The notes below the pieces were generated by a model that worked only from the letters and a program-made list of their open reading frames with translations, made no database searches and was not told the DNA's origin. From Chlorobiaceae bacterium (GTDB taxonomy: Bacteria; Bacteroidota; Chlorobiia; Chlorobiales; Chlorobiaceae): 42,963 bases of DNA. Position 1 is the first letter of the stretch. Every line of letters begins with the position of its first letter. Shown here piece after piece: positions 1 to 6,735 of this stretch. The position numbers were made by a program, and so were the translations under genes. The stretch spans positions 1 to 42,963 of the forward strand of contig JAAXXY010000023.1 in assembly GCA_013334225.1 (NCBI GenBank). The letters are read 5' to 3'.

Positions 1-573
1 AAAGTGTATCTGACCATTGAGGAGCTCACTCGTCTTATGAAGACGCCTACGAAATACCCTGGCATTCGGAACGTTATTTTCTTTGCTGCATTGACCGGGT
101 TGAGAACATCGGAAATCCGGGATATGGAATGGTCGGGAATCAAGGATATGCCGGACGGATCAGCGGTGACGACCTATTATCAGCGTAAAACCGGCAAAAC
201 GAAAACTCGGCCGATGCCTTCTCAGGCCAGGGTAATTATTGGCAAAAGAGGGGATGGCAAGGTGTTTCCGCATATCATTGCACAATGCCATCTGAACACA
301 CAGCTCCGAAGCTGGGCTGCTGATGCTGAAATTGAAAAGCACATCTCACTGCACTGCATGAGACATACCTTTGCGACACTGCAGCTGTCCGCCGACACCC
401 CATTATACGTAGTTTCTGACATGCTGGACCACAGTTCTATCCAAATGACTGCAGTGTATGCGAAGATACTCGATTCTGCAGTATCAGAGGCTGCAGAGCG
501 TATCCATATTGATGCACCAATAATTCAAAATTCACTATTGCGGGTGGTCAAAGGTGGAGCGGTGTCCGGTTAA
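1..573 (+). CDS. Tyrosine recombinase / phage-type integrase, C-terminal part (5' end outside window)
   Basis: The reading frame is open at base 1, so the N-terminal part lies upstream of the window. The visible 190 or so residues are the catalytic half of a tyrosine recombinase. The first catalytic Arg sits in ALTGLRTSEIRDM, the HxxR box in LHCMRHTFATL, and the C-terminal His/Tyr pair in LDHSSIQMTAVYAKI, with Tyr as nucleophile. Such enzymes cut and rejoin DNA at short attachment sites, as island or phage integrases or as XerC/D relatives. The position beside AT-rich DNA, a lysin-like gene and IS debris favours an island integrase. No attachment site or tRNA gene is visible inside the window. 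The catalytic residues are intact, so the visible part looks functional. Confidence 0.9.
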   Translation, partial: KVYLTIEELTRLMKTPTKYPGIRNVIFFAALTGLRTSEIRDMEWSGIKDMPDGSAVTTYYQRKTGKTKTRPMPSQARVIIGKRGDGKVFPHIIAQCHLNTQLRSWAADAEIEKHISLHCMRHTFATLQLSADTPLYVVSDMLDHSSIQMTAVYAKILDSAVSEAAERIHIDAPIIQNSLLRVVKGGAVSG

Positions 574-1199
574 GTTCCTTATTGACCGCAACTGATTTCT
601 TTTTACTGTTTTTTAACCAGAGAAAAAGATATGAAATTAATACCAGACTAATCCAGCAAGCTATTATCTGAATTTTTTGGATTTCTACTAGTTCTATTAT
701 GTACATCAAGTTTTATGGGGGAGTGGGAAACTATAGTACTCAATCATTAAGTTCTTTAATGTATTTACACTTGAAAGATTGAGGATTTATTTAATGTGTA
801 ATATGTTAAAACAGGTATAAATTATACCGCAATAACACAGTATTTGTGTATTATGGATAATCAAAAATATTAAAAAACAGTTAACAATTATTAGGCATTA
901 AAAGTTTGCTGAAAGTAGAATTTATAATAATTATTTTTTGATTGTTTTGATTTGGCTCTTAAGATAACATATTTAATGCGCTTATAAAGAATGAATTATT
1001 TATTTTCGTTTTTTTAATATTTTAAATTTGAAAATCTGCGCCAAATAAAATGCTTTTGAAATATATTTTTTTATTATTAAAGTGTTATAATATAATGGGA
1101 TGCGAGCTTTTCTGTTTTTATTTATAGTGAGATTAGAAATATTTTCTTGTTTGTTGAGTTGTTGGGGTTATATTGAATAACAGAAACATGAAAAACGCA
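574..1199. other. Very AT-rich intergenic stretch without a credible gene
   Basis: About 600 bases are far more AT-rich than the core genes at 10-24 kb, with many homopolymer A/T runs and no ORF of note. Two overlapping TATAAT hexamers occur at 1086-1096 and could serve as a -10 element for rightward transcription toward the candidate RNA at about 1.2-1.4 kb, but no well-spaced -35 box is evident. The composition fits recently acquired DNA next to the integrase. Confidence 0.6.
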
Positions 1200-1205
1200 C
1201 ATGTA

Positions 1206-1401
1206 TTTTCTTAATCTTGTTGCTTAGGAATCAAAGCAAGACCGACGCAATATATTCAGGGTCTGGTTCAAATATCTTGAATTGATGCGCTGCAGAAATA
1301 TCGGGCAAGCAAGAGTCGGATGTAGCGTCCGGCCTGTAAGTTAAAGCAGATCAGGGCTTCTTGGTCTTTTATAAGGCTTCGGGTTCCCGGAGCCTTTTTT
1401 T
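1206..1401 (+). ncRNA. Candidate small RNA ending in a rho-independent terminator
   Basis: No ORF precedes the strong terminator at 1373-1401 on this strand: the integrase ends 800 bases earlier and the next gene starts 29 bases later. The sequence before it holds several short hairpins: TTGCTT/AAGCAA (1220-1225 with 1234-1239), AGACC/GGTCT around 1240-1264, TTCAA/TTGAA around 1267-1281, and CGGAT/GTCCG (1317-1321 with 1327-1331). A run of stems closed by a terminator is what an independently transcribed small RNA looks like. The 5' end is a guess, and no known family was recognised. Alternatively this is the relic 3' end of a lost gene. Confidence 0.35.
1373..1401 (+). terminator. Rho-independent terminator
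   Basis: An 11-bp stem (AAGGCTTCGGG with CCCGGAGCCTT, one internal mismatch) with a two-base gap is followed by a T7 run. The T tract is on the plus strand only, so it ends rightward transcription. Confidence 0.85.
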
Positions 1402-1429
1402 GTGATAAGTGTAATAATGGGAGTAGTTT

Positions 1430-1987
1430 ATGGTTATAAATAAAAAGGATTTTTTCAGTATAGTTCAATCAACTATATCTGAAAAGCTTTTAAATCAGAA
1501 GCAAAAGGATGGTTTTGGATATTTACTTACGAAGATAGAGAGGCTTGATTTAGATAAACGATGGGCGGCATATATACTTGCGACAGTATGGAATGACACT
1601 CTCAATTCAATGCAACCGGTCTCAGAGAAAGGCACTCTAAGACATTATAATAAATACGAGAATCTTAACGGAAATATTTTTTTTGGTGATGGATATCTGT
1701 ATAGAGGACGTGGTTATGTTCCTCTTATTTGGAGAGATAATTATGAAAAATTTGGCCGTATCATAGGCATTGATTTGTTAGGAGAACCGGATGTTGTATT
1801 AAAACCAGAAATAGCATGGAAAATATTAATTGTTGGGATGACCGCTGGATTATTTACCGGAGATAATCTTTTAAAATACTTTAATGATGTAGATTCGGAC
1901 TGGGTTGAAGCAAGAAAAATTATCAATAATTCGGATGATGGCGAAAAAATTGCAGAACATGCACAAAAGTTTTTTGAAGCCCTTTGA
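1430..1987 (+). CDS. GH19-like (chitinase/lysozyme-type) protein with altered catalytic motif
   Basis: This 185-residue protein without a signal peptide resembles the GH19-like lysins of phages and islands. The YRGRGYVPLIWRDNY box near residues 91-105 matches the family's GRGYVQLTGRxNY. The tail (GMTAGLFTGDNLLKYF, then ARKIINNSDD) matches the family's GMxxGxFTGxxLxxY and ARxIINGxD. Family members cut glycan chains of peptidoglycan or chitin. The usual HET motif, whose Glu is the general acid in GH19, reads N55-D56-T57 here, so activity may be reduced or lost. Codon use is AT-rich, unlike the core genes, which fits transfer. It may be a phage or toxin-type lysin or a derived non-catalytic version. 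Confidence 0.7.
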   Translation: MVINKKDFFSIVQSTISEKLLNQKQKDGFGYLLTKIERLDLDKRWAAYILATVWNDTLNSMQPVSEKGTLRHYNKYENLNGNIFFGDGYLYRGRGYVPLIWRDNYEKFGRIIGIDLLGEPDVVLKPEIAWKILIVGMTAGLFTGDNLLKYFNDVDSDWVEARKIINNSDDGEKIAEHAQKFFEAL

Positions 1988-2030
1988 TAAATAATTTTAT
2001 TTTTGTTTAAAATTAATGTATTTAGATATT

Positions 2031-2129
2031 AAGGTTAGTTGTTAACCTTGAAAGCTCTCAAGTGATTCGTGCTTTTGATTATTTGAAAGTTTATTTAGTG
2101 AAAAAAGCACAATTTATTTTGAGGACGTT
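2031..2129 (+). promoter_or_regulatory. Structured 5' leader of the RRM gene, candidate Chlorobi-RRM RNA motif
   Basis: The 100 bases before the RRM start can fold. AAGGTTA (2031-2037) pairs with TAACCTT (2043-2049) around a 5-base loop. AAAGC (2051-2055) can pair with GCTTT (2071-2075). As an alternative to that second stem, GTGCTTTT (2069-2076) pairs perfectly with AAAAGCAC (2103-2110). A conserved RNA called Chlorobi-RRM has been described in the 5' leaders of RRM protein genes of Chlorobi, presumably for autoregulation. The location matches that description; a match to its covariance model was not tested. The GAGG at 2120-2123 is the ribosome-binding site. Confidence 0.6.
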
Positions 2130-2441
2130 ATGAATATATACATAGGCAATCTTGATTACGATGTAACTGATGCAACCCTTAAAGAAATGTTTGAAGTATT
2201 CGGGGAAGTATCGAGCGCATCAATCATTATCGACAAATTCAATGATCGTTCAAAGGGTTTTGGATTTGTTGAAATGACAAATAAATCAGAAGCAGAACAG
2301 GCTATTTCATCCCTGAACAATAAAGAAGTCGATGGAAGGGCTCTAAGGGTTAATGAGGCAATGCCAAAAGAATCAAGACCATCGAAGCCAAGACCTTCTT
2401 ATAATTCGAGAGGAGGAAGCTCCTATTCTTCAAGGTACTGA
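2130..2441 (+). CDS. Single-RRM RNA-binding protein
   Basis: This 103-residue protein has one RNA recognition motif followed by a short tail rich in Arg, Ser, Gly and Tyr. RNP-2 is IYIGNL (residues 3-8) and RNP-1 is KGFGFVEM (residues 42-49); the aromatic residues that stack on RNA bases are present in both. Small bacterial proteins of this type resemble the Rbp proteins of cyanobacteria and bind single-stranded RNA, with roles in stress or cold response. A structured leader precedes the gene and a terminator follows 22 bases after the stop, so it is a monocistronic unit. Autoregulation through the leader is an inference. Confidence 0.92.
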   Translation: MNIYIGNLDYDVTDATLKEMFEVFGEVSSASIIIDKFNDRSKGFGFVEMTNKSEAEQAISSLNNKEVDGRALRVNEAMPKESRPSKPRPSYNSRGGSSYSSRY

Positions 2442-2463
2442 CTTTAAAATTCAGAAAGCCAAG

Positions 2464-2493
2464 AAAGCCGCTATTCAAAAGCGGCTTTTTTTT
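2464..2493 (+). terminator. Rho-independent terminator of the RRM gene
   Basis: The stem AAGCCGC/GCGGCTT with a loop of about nine bases is followed by a T8 run on the plus strand. Confidence 0.9.
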
Positions 2494-2527
2494 GTCCCAT
2501 CTGGCAGACTTTTACCTCCTGACTCCA

Positions 2528-2914
2528 TCATCCCCTCTGATCACTTAGATAATTCTGTATGCCCATTTGTTCAATCTGGTCAATCTGCGCCTCAATCCAA
2601 TCGATATGAGCTTCTTCATCCTTCAAGATAGAGTCAAGTAGTTCTTTGGTTCCGTTGTCACCGATTTCCATGGCCAGTTTGATACCTTCGTTATATGAGG
2701 CAATAGCATCACTTTCCGCAGCATGATCCTTTTTGTGTTGTTTTTCAACAGTAGCACCAATGCTGATTTTGTTGAGGTTGCTGACAATGGGCGTTCCGTC
2801 AAGAAAAAGGATGCGGCCAATCAGTTTCTCGGCATGTTTCATTTCATCGATGGCACGCTTTTCATCTGCTTTATGCAGCTTTTCATATCCCCAATTGTCA
2901 CACATTTCCGAGTG
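2528..2914 (-). pseudogene. bfr: Bacterioferritin, N-terminus removed by IS insertion
   Basis: The frame encodes most of a bacterioferritin from helix A onward: HSEMCDNWGYEKLHK, then DEMKHAEKLIGRILFLDG, and near the C-terminus DEEAHIDWIEAQ. The ferroxidase ligands in DEMKHA and DEEAH and the haem-ligand Met of DEMKHA remain. The first 25 or so residues, which carry the first ferroxidase Glu, are missing. At 2914 the bacterioferritin frame stops matching and a TG-starting insertion-sequence end begins (2916). No ribosome-binding site or plausible start is left. Intact family members form 24-subunit iron-storage shells with haem at subunit interfaces; this copy should not make one. Confidence 0.85.
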
Positions 2915-2915
2915 A

Positions 2916-2966
2916 TGTGATCGGAAAACAAGAATAAGCCAAAAACGGAAAATAAGAATCACCCAG
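2916..2966. mobile_element. Terminal fragment of an IS21-like insertion sequence
   Basis: The sequence starts with TGTG exactly where the bacterioferritin frame breaks. It carries two tandem degenerate copies of a unit of about 24 bases (CGGAAAACAAGAATAAGCC and CGGAAAATAAGAATCACCC). Ends that begin with TG and hold repeated internal units are typical of the IS21 family. No istA or istB gene is present, so only an end survives. Family assignment rests on this architecture alone. Confidence 0.5.
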
Positions 2967-3107
2967 GGTTAGCGTAAAAAACACCCATAGCTCGTAGTTT
3001 GAAGGTGCCAACCAAATCAAACCCCGGAGCTATGAGGACATTAGCCTGAAAAACTTGACCTCTTGGTTATTGACAAATGCTTAAAATCAGCCAAGGAGGT
3101 TACACGC

Positions 3108-3242
3108 ATGAAAACAAGCGTTATAGCACAGAAAAGATCATCAGCGTCATAAAGGACGGTGAAGCCGGCATCCCAGTCGAAGAGCTGTTTCGGAAGTACG
3201 GGATCAGCGATGCCACGATTTATAGCTGGAAATCGAAATTCT
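3108..3242 (+). pseudogene. IS3-family orfA remnant, frameshifted and truncated
   Basis: A consensus ribosome-binding site AAGGAGG (3093-3099) precedes ATG at 3108. The family-like protein (KRYSTEKIISVIKDGEAG, then VEELFRKYGISDATIYSWKSKF) lies in another frame. One extra A after the start would restore MKNKRYSTEK, so a single-base loss has shifted the frame. The match to the HTH_Tnp_1 helix-turn-helix of IS3-type OrfA ends at WKSKF (about 3242), where unrelated DNA begins. This is a dead fragment of the DNA-binding subunit of a transposase. Confidence 0.8.
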
Positions 3243-3258
3243 GCAATCTGTTGGTCAG

Positions 3259-3290
3259 TGTGCCCAAAAACGAAAATAAAAGCTTACCCA
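3259..3290. mobile_element. Second IS21-like terminal fragment, direct copy of the one at 2916
   Basis: TGTGCCCAAAAACGAAAATA begins here and continues to TTACCC. It aligns in direct orientation with the fragment at 2916 (TGTG, then AAAACGGAAAATAAGAATCACCC-like spacing). It starts about 17 bases after the orfA match stops, so it probably marks a second insertion into orfA, most of which has since been lost. Assignment is by similarity to the first fragment only. Confidence 0.4.
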
Positions 3291-3352
3291 TTTGCTTGTA
3301 ATAGACGATGAAGCCCATAACTCACCCGGCTTCTTCGTTTATTAATGTTATT

Positions 3353-4093
3353 CTACTTTTGCCATTGTCCACCTTGGGGCTGTGCGTTGGGTCCTCCGGG
3401 TCCCCATGATGGAGGTGGTCCATCATGATGATCATCATTTTTGTTGTCGCCATTATGGTGTTTGTCCTGCAAATTTGAGCCACCCGTAGGAGGCGGAGGA
3501 GGCGGAGGCCCTACTGGTCCGATTGGCCCAACCGGTCCAATATGCCCGCTTGGTCCACCCGTAGGCGGTGGAGGAGGCGGAGGCCCTACTGGCCCGATTG
3601 GCCCAACCGGACCAATGTGCCCGCTTGGTCCACCCGATGGGGGTGGCTGCGGCGGTCCAATTGGTCTGATTCTCTCAAATCTATGACGATCCTGCTGGAA
3701 CTGATTATCCCAATACCTTCTGTCATGACGGCGATATTCAATGTCGCGGAATCTTCTCAGATCAAACCAGTGATAGCGTGTGATAATGAGAGGGAGGCGG
3801 TCGTCCTGAATGAGGTACCAGGGCCCGTTGTAATGATACGAATAATACCAGGACCCATTCCAGTACAGATAATAGATATCGTTATAAAATATAATATCAT
3901 ATGGACTGTCGTACGAAACATGGAAACCGAGATCCGGCAGGTAAACAAAGTTCGGTCTTACATGGATCACGAAAGATGGCCCCGATCGTGTACCCATGGC
4001 ATAAAGTTTCATGTGTCTTGCCTGAACATCTGAAGGATGGCCAGAGAACAGTAAACCTGCAATGCCAGCACCAAGTAATATGACTTTTTTCAT
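3353..4093 (-). CDS. Secreted Tyr/Trp-rich protein with collagen-like Gly-Pro repeats
   Basis: This 246-residue protein starts with a clear signal peptide (MKKVILLGAGIAGLLFSG, predicted cut after VQA near residue 25). A ribosome-binding site TAAGGAGG precedes the start. Residues 25-135 are rich in Tyr and Trp, a composition seen in small beta-structured envelope proteins. Residues about 150-205 contain a 25-residue unit repeated twice with a partial third copy: GPSGHIGPVGPIGPVGP followed by six or seven Pro. The tail is His/Asp/Gly-rich. The Gly-X-Y pattern is collagen-like but short and interrupted by polyproline, so a flexible extracellular stalk is more likely than a triple helix. No family was recognised with certainty. 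Confidence 0.75.
   Translation of the reverse strand: MKKVILLGAGIAGLLFSGHPSDVQARHMKLYAMGTRSGPSFVIHVRPNFVYLPDLGFHVSYDSPYDIIFYNDIYYLYWNGSWYYSYHYNGPWYLIQDDRLPLIITRYHWFDLRRFRDIEYRRHDRRYWDNQFQQDRHRFERIRPIGPPQPPPSGGPSGHIGPVGPIGPVGPPPPPPPTGGPSGHIGPVGPIGPVGPPPPPPPTGGSNLQDKHHNGDNKNDDHHDGPPPSWGPGGPNAQPQGGQWQK
3481..3655. repeat. 75-bp tandem repeat inside the collagen-like gene
   Basis: Copies start at 3481 and 3556, and a partial diverged copy starts at 3631, each beginning CACCCGTAGG or CACCCGATGG. The 75-bp period equals 25 codons, so copy-number change by slippage would keep the frame. The few differences between the first two copies are scattered single bases. Confidence 0.9.
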
Positions 4094-4495
4094 TCAGACC
4101 TCCTTAATAAATACCATTAATTATATAAGATACAAGAAAATCACGAAGCGATATTACTTGTTGATGGCTGATATAAAACCGGCAAAGGATATTGAATTGA
4201 TCAAGTACCCTTTGCCGGTCAGCAACACAACCAACAGCAAAGGAACATTGATTTGGTTAAAAAAATTCCTTTTTTGGCTTTGGTTTATAACGTAACTTTA
4301 AAAATTAAAGAAACGGTATTGATTATGTCTTTTTTTAAAATATTAAAACAGTTAGTTTTGCTGGATTTGAACGTTGTGTTGTGGTGAAATTAAATTATGA
4401 TGGGAATGTCAAGCAGAACTATCCGGCTGTAAAATGCGTTAAAATAAGGCAGTAACGCCTGAAAACCATATTTTATAATTAGTTAATGAATCACT
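4094..4495. other. Intergenic region between divergent genes
   Basis: About 400 bases separate the collagen-like gene (leftward) from the PAS gene (rightward). Apart from the 11-bp inverted repeat at 4178-4219, it is AT-rich with no ORF of note. It must hold promoters for both neighbours; no clear -35/-10 pair was picked out. Confidence 0.6.
4178..4219 (-). terminator. 11-bp perfect inverted repeat, terminator- or attenuator-like on the minus strand
   Basis: ACCGGCAAAGG (4178-4188) and CCTTTGCCGGT (4209-4219) are perfect complements around a 20-base loop. On the minus strand the stem is followed by TTTTATAT. It lies 85 bases upstream of the start of the secreted protein gene at 4093, so it could attenuate its leader transcript or protect that gene from upstream read-through. 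Confidence 0.5.
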
Positions 4496-6025
4496 ATGTC
4501 ATCTGAAAATAAGGAATTTTTTCTGTTTAAAGATTATTCGGAACCTGCGTTCATTATTGATTCCGAAGGCACTATTCTTGAAGCTAATTCTGTTTTTATT
4601 GAAAGATTTTTCAATGAAAGTGGGGATGTTCATGGCTCGAATGTATTTGAGCTCATATCAAACGTATTTCATGAACCAGTTCTTGCTGAAAGTCGAAAAA
4701 CTATTGTTGATAAAGTAGTTAACGTTGGAAAGTATGTCGTTTTCGATGATGAATCCCGAGGTCGTACTTTTAGAAATTCTATCTATCCTATAAAATCTCC
4801 GGAGGGCAAGACCAACCGTCTGCTTGTTGTCGTCAGGGATATTACAGCGCAGGTAGAGGCGGAAAAAAAGGCAAGGAAAACTGAGCATGTCTACAAAGCC
4901 CTTCTCAATGCTATTCCCGGCTCTGTTTTTGTCCTCGATGATGACTGCCTTATACACACCTGTAATGATTTTGCATTTGAAGTCTTTGGGGACCACAACG
5001 GACGCATTCAGGAAAACGATTTTTTGGATCTCATTATCAGCGAAGATCGATCACGCATAAAGGAGAAGTTGAACGATCTGTTTGATTCCGGTTTCGTAGA
5101 GGTTGAAGAAGCACGAATGCATACCCATCATAACCGGAAAAGGCATGACTGGTTCAGCATCAATGCCCAAAGGGCAGTCATAGATGATCGCAATTACCTT
5201 GTCCTGGTCTGTATGGATATCAATCAGCTTAAAAATGACGAAACCCGGCTGATTGGCTATAAGCAATGGATGATCATGGCTATGGAATCAGGCAATACCG
5301 GAATTTGGGACTGGAATATCAAGACAGACGATGCACTCTGGTCAAATAAAATGTGGGAGCTTTTGGGACTTGAAAAAGAATATGGACTTTATCCATCCTT
5401 TCAACTCTGGGAGACAGCGGTCCATCCGGACGACAGGGGTGAGATCACTGGGGTTCTCAGTCAAGCTGTGAATAATCTTTCAGAACTGAATATTGAATAT
5501 CGCGTAGTTCATCCGGATGGTTCAACTCACTGGATTCTTACCAATGGGAAGCCGGTTTTTAACAGTGATGGTAAGGCAGAAAGGTATTGCGGGATCGCGA
5601 TCGATGTCACCGATCAGAAGCGTTTGGCGGAAGAGATCGGCATAACACGTGAACATGTCTATTCAGCACTTGAAAAATTGCACATAGGCTGGTTCCATAC
5701 AAGTCTCAAGGACTACACATCTATCAGAACGCTCGAGCATGCCCGAATTTTCGGTTACGATACAATGGATTCAACGTGGTCATTTATTGCATTTCTCAAA
5801 CATGTTGTTGATGAGGATAGGGAGAGAGTTGAAAAAATTGTCATTGACTCGATTGCCCACTTAAAAGATTTTATTGTGGAATGCCAGATTATGACAGCTA
5901 ATGGCGAAAAGCGCAGTATCTGGATATCAGCATTCATTCAAAATGATAACCAGGGAAAAGCTTCCCATATTGTGGGGATGGTTCAGGATATCACGGATCA
6001 CCTGGTGCTGATTAACCGAAGCTGA
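4496..6025 (+). CDS. Sensory protein of four PAS domains without an output domain
   Basis: This 509-residue protein has no membrane segment. Four PAS domains run in series, at about residues 12-118, 128-242, 255-375 and 385-503. The third is a PAS_3 type (WDWNIKTDDALWSNKM, then VHPDDR and EYRVVHPDGSTHWI). Domains 1, 3 and 4 end in PAC-like VRDITAQ, AIDVTDQK and VQDITDH. PAS domains bind small ligands, haem or flavin or mediate dimerisation, and normally feed a kinase, cyclase or regulator domain. None follows here: the protein stops right after the last PAC motif, and the next 300 bases hold no kinase fragment. It may signal through a separate partner or be a truncated histidine kinase. Confidence 0.85.
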   Translation: MSSENKEFFLFKDYSEPAFIIDSEGTILEANSVFIERFFNESGDVHGSNVFELISNVFHEPVLAESRKTIVDKVVNVGKYVVFDDESRGRTFRNSIYPIKSPEGKTNRLLVVVRDITAQVEAEKKARKTEHVYKALLNAIPGSVFVLDDDCLIHTCNDFAFEVFGDHNGRIQENDFLDLIISEDRSRIKEKLNDLFDSGFVEVEEARMHTHHNRKRHDWFSINAQRAVIDDRNYLVLVCMDINQLKNDETRLIGYKQWMIMAMESGNTGIWDWNIKTDDALWSNKMWELLGLEKEYGLYPSFQLWETAVHPDDRGEITGVLSQAVNNLSELNIEYRVVHPDGSTHWILTNGKPVFNSDGKAERYCGIAIDVTDQKRLAEEIGITREHVYSALEKLHIGWFHTSLKDYTSIRTLEHARIFGYDTMDSTWSFIAFLKHVVDEDRERVEKIVIDSIAHLKDFIVECQIMTANGEKRSIWISAFIQNDNQGKASHIVGMVQDITDHLVLINRS

Positions 6026-6033
6026 TGGTTTTG

Positions 6034-6252
6034 TTATTTGCAGACAAAGCAAATTGAATAAAATATCCATTTATTACTGTGCTTGGCTTTGAAGTCGATT
6101 AAGCTGATGATGTGAAGAAAAGGCATATGATGTCCTTTTGCTGTATTTGCTTTTGCCTTTAACCAATCATACTGATGGTGGGCGGTCAATTCGTTTGTAT
6201 CAAATTTTACCAATAGTGATTTATACTGATACAGTTTTAGCTTTTCTTTCAT
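6034..6252 (-). CDS. Small hypothetical ORF, uncertain
   Basis: A 72-codon frame on the strand opposite the PAS gene starts with MKEKLKLYQYKSLLVKFD. It has no recognised motif, no good ribosome-binding site, and a mixed hydrophobic Cys-ending tail. It fills the gap between the PAS gene and the candidate RNA at 6389. It may be a small island gene or chance. Confidence 0.2.
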   Translation of the reverse strand: MKEKLKLYQYKSLLVKFDTNELTAHHQYDWLKAKANTAKGHHMPFLHIISLIDFKAKHSNKWIFYSICFVCK

Positions 6253-6388
6253 GTCAGGTATCTTGTAATCCGTTGAGTGTATAAGTTTGCTAAAATATTA
6301 TAAGTATAATTAATAAAATATTTTAGTGTCGCTTATTCTTTTAGTTGAGCCGTTTATGGTATGGTAATTGTAACAATATGTTTGAAAC

Positions 6389-6470
6389 TCCTCACGCCAG
6401 TGAGGAAGAGCAGATGTTGGGGGACGTCTGTTCACCGAAGCTGCCACAGTTACATGGGGCAGCTTTTTTT
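6389..6470 (+). ncRNA. Structured small RNA, candidate Chlorobi-1 RNA
   Basis: Three hairpins follow each other with little space. TCCTCAC/GTGAGGA (6389-6395 with 6400-6406) has a GCCA tetraloop. CAGATG/CGTCTG (6411-6416 with 6425-6430) has one G-U pair and a TTGGGGGA loop. The third is a terminator stem AAGCTGCC/GGCAGCTT (6438-6445 with 6458-6465) followed by T7. The Chlorobi-1 RNA motif has been described as two stem-loops followed by a rho-independent terminator, restricted to Chlorobi and presumed to be an independent transcript. The layout fits exactly; the conserved sequence positions of that model could not be compared from memory. TTGAGC at 6345-6350 may be part of a promoter. Confidence 0.6.
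6438..6470 (+). terminator. Rho-independent terminator of the small RNA
   Basis: An 8-bp perfect stem (AAGCTGCC with GGCAGCTT) and a 12-base loop are followed by a run of T on the plus strand. Confidence 0.9.
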
Positions 6471-6735
6471 ATTGACGCTCAGGTATCAAGTGCTTTGATG
6501 AGGAAATGGTGGACGAAAACTACCATAAACGTACGGAAAGGTTCTACAGGTAAGAAACTCTGATGATAAAGGACATGATGATCGGGCAAAGGGCGAAAAG
6601 GTCCTTGAAGGTTTTATGTAAGGCATCTCACCGATCAAATATCTTTCCCTTTTATCCGCTATCTATTCCGTATATTGACAGTAAATATTTGCCCTCGAGT
6701 TGAAGACCAAAATTAGCCATAAGGGAAAATAATTC

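Noticed and set aside
1255..1275. tRNA-like GGTTCAAAT sequence
   Set aside because: No acceptor stem, anticodon stem or CCA end around it; only the short T-loop resemblance.
3481..3655. Possible CRISPR-like repeats
   Set aside because: The 75-bp units are head-to-tail with no unique spacers and are in frame inside a gene.
6345..6563. 72-codon frame across the small RNA
   Set aside because: It runs through three stable hairpins and a terminator; the RNA explains the sequence better.
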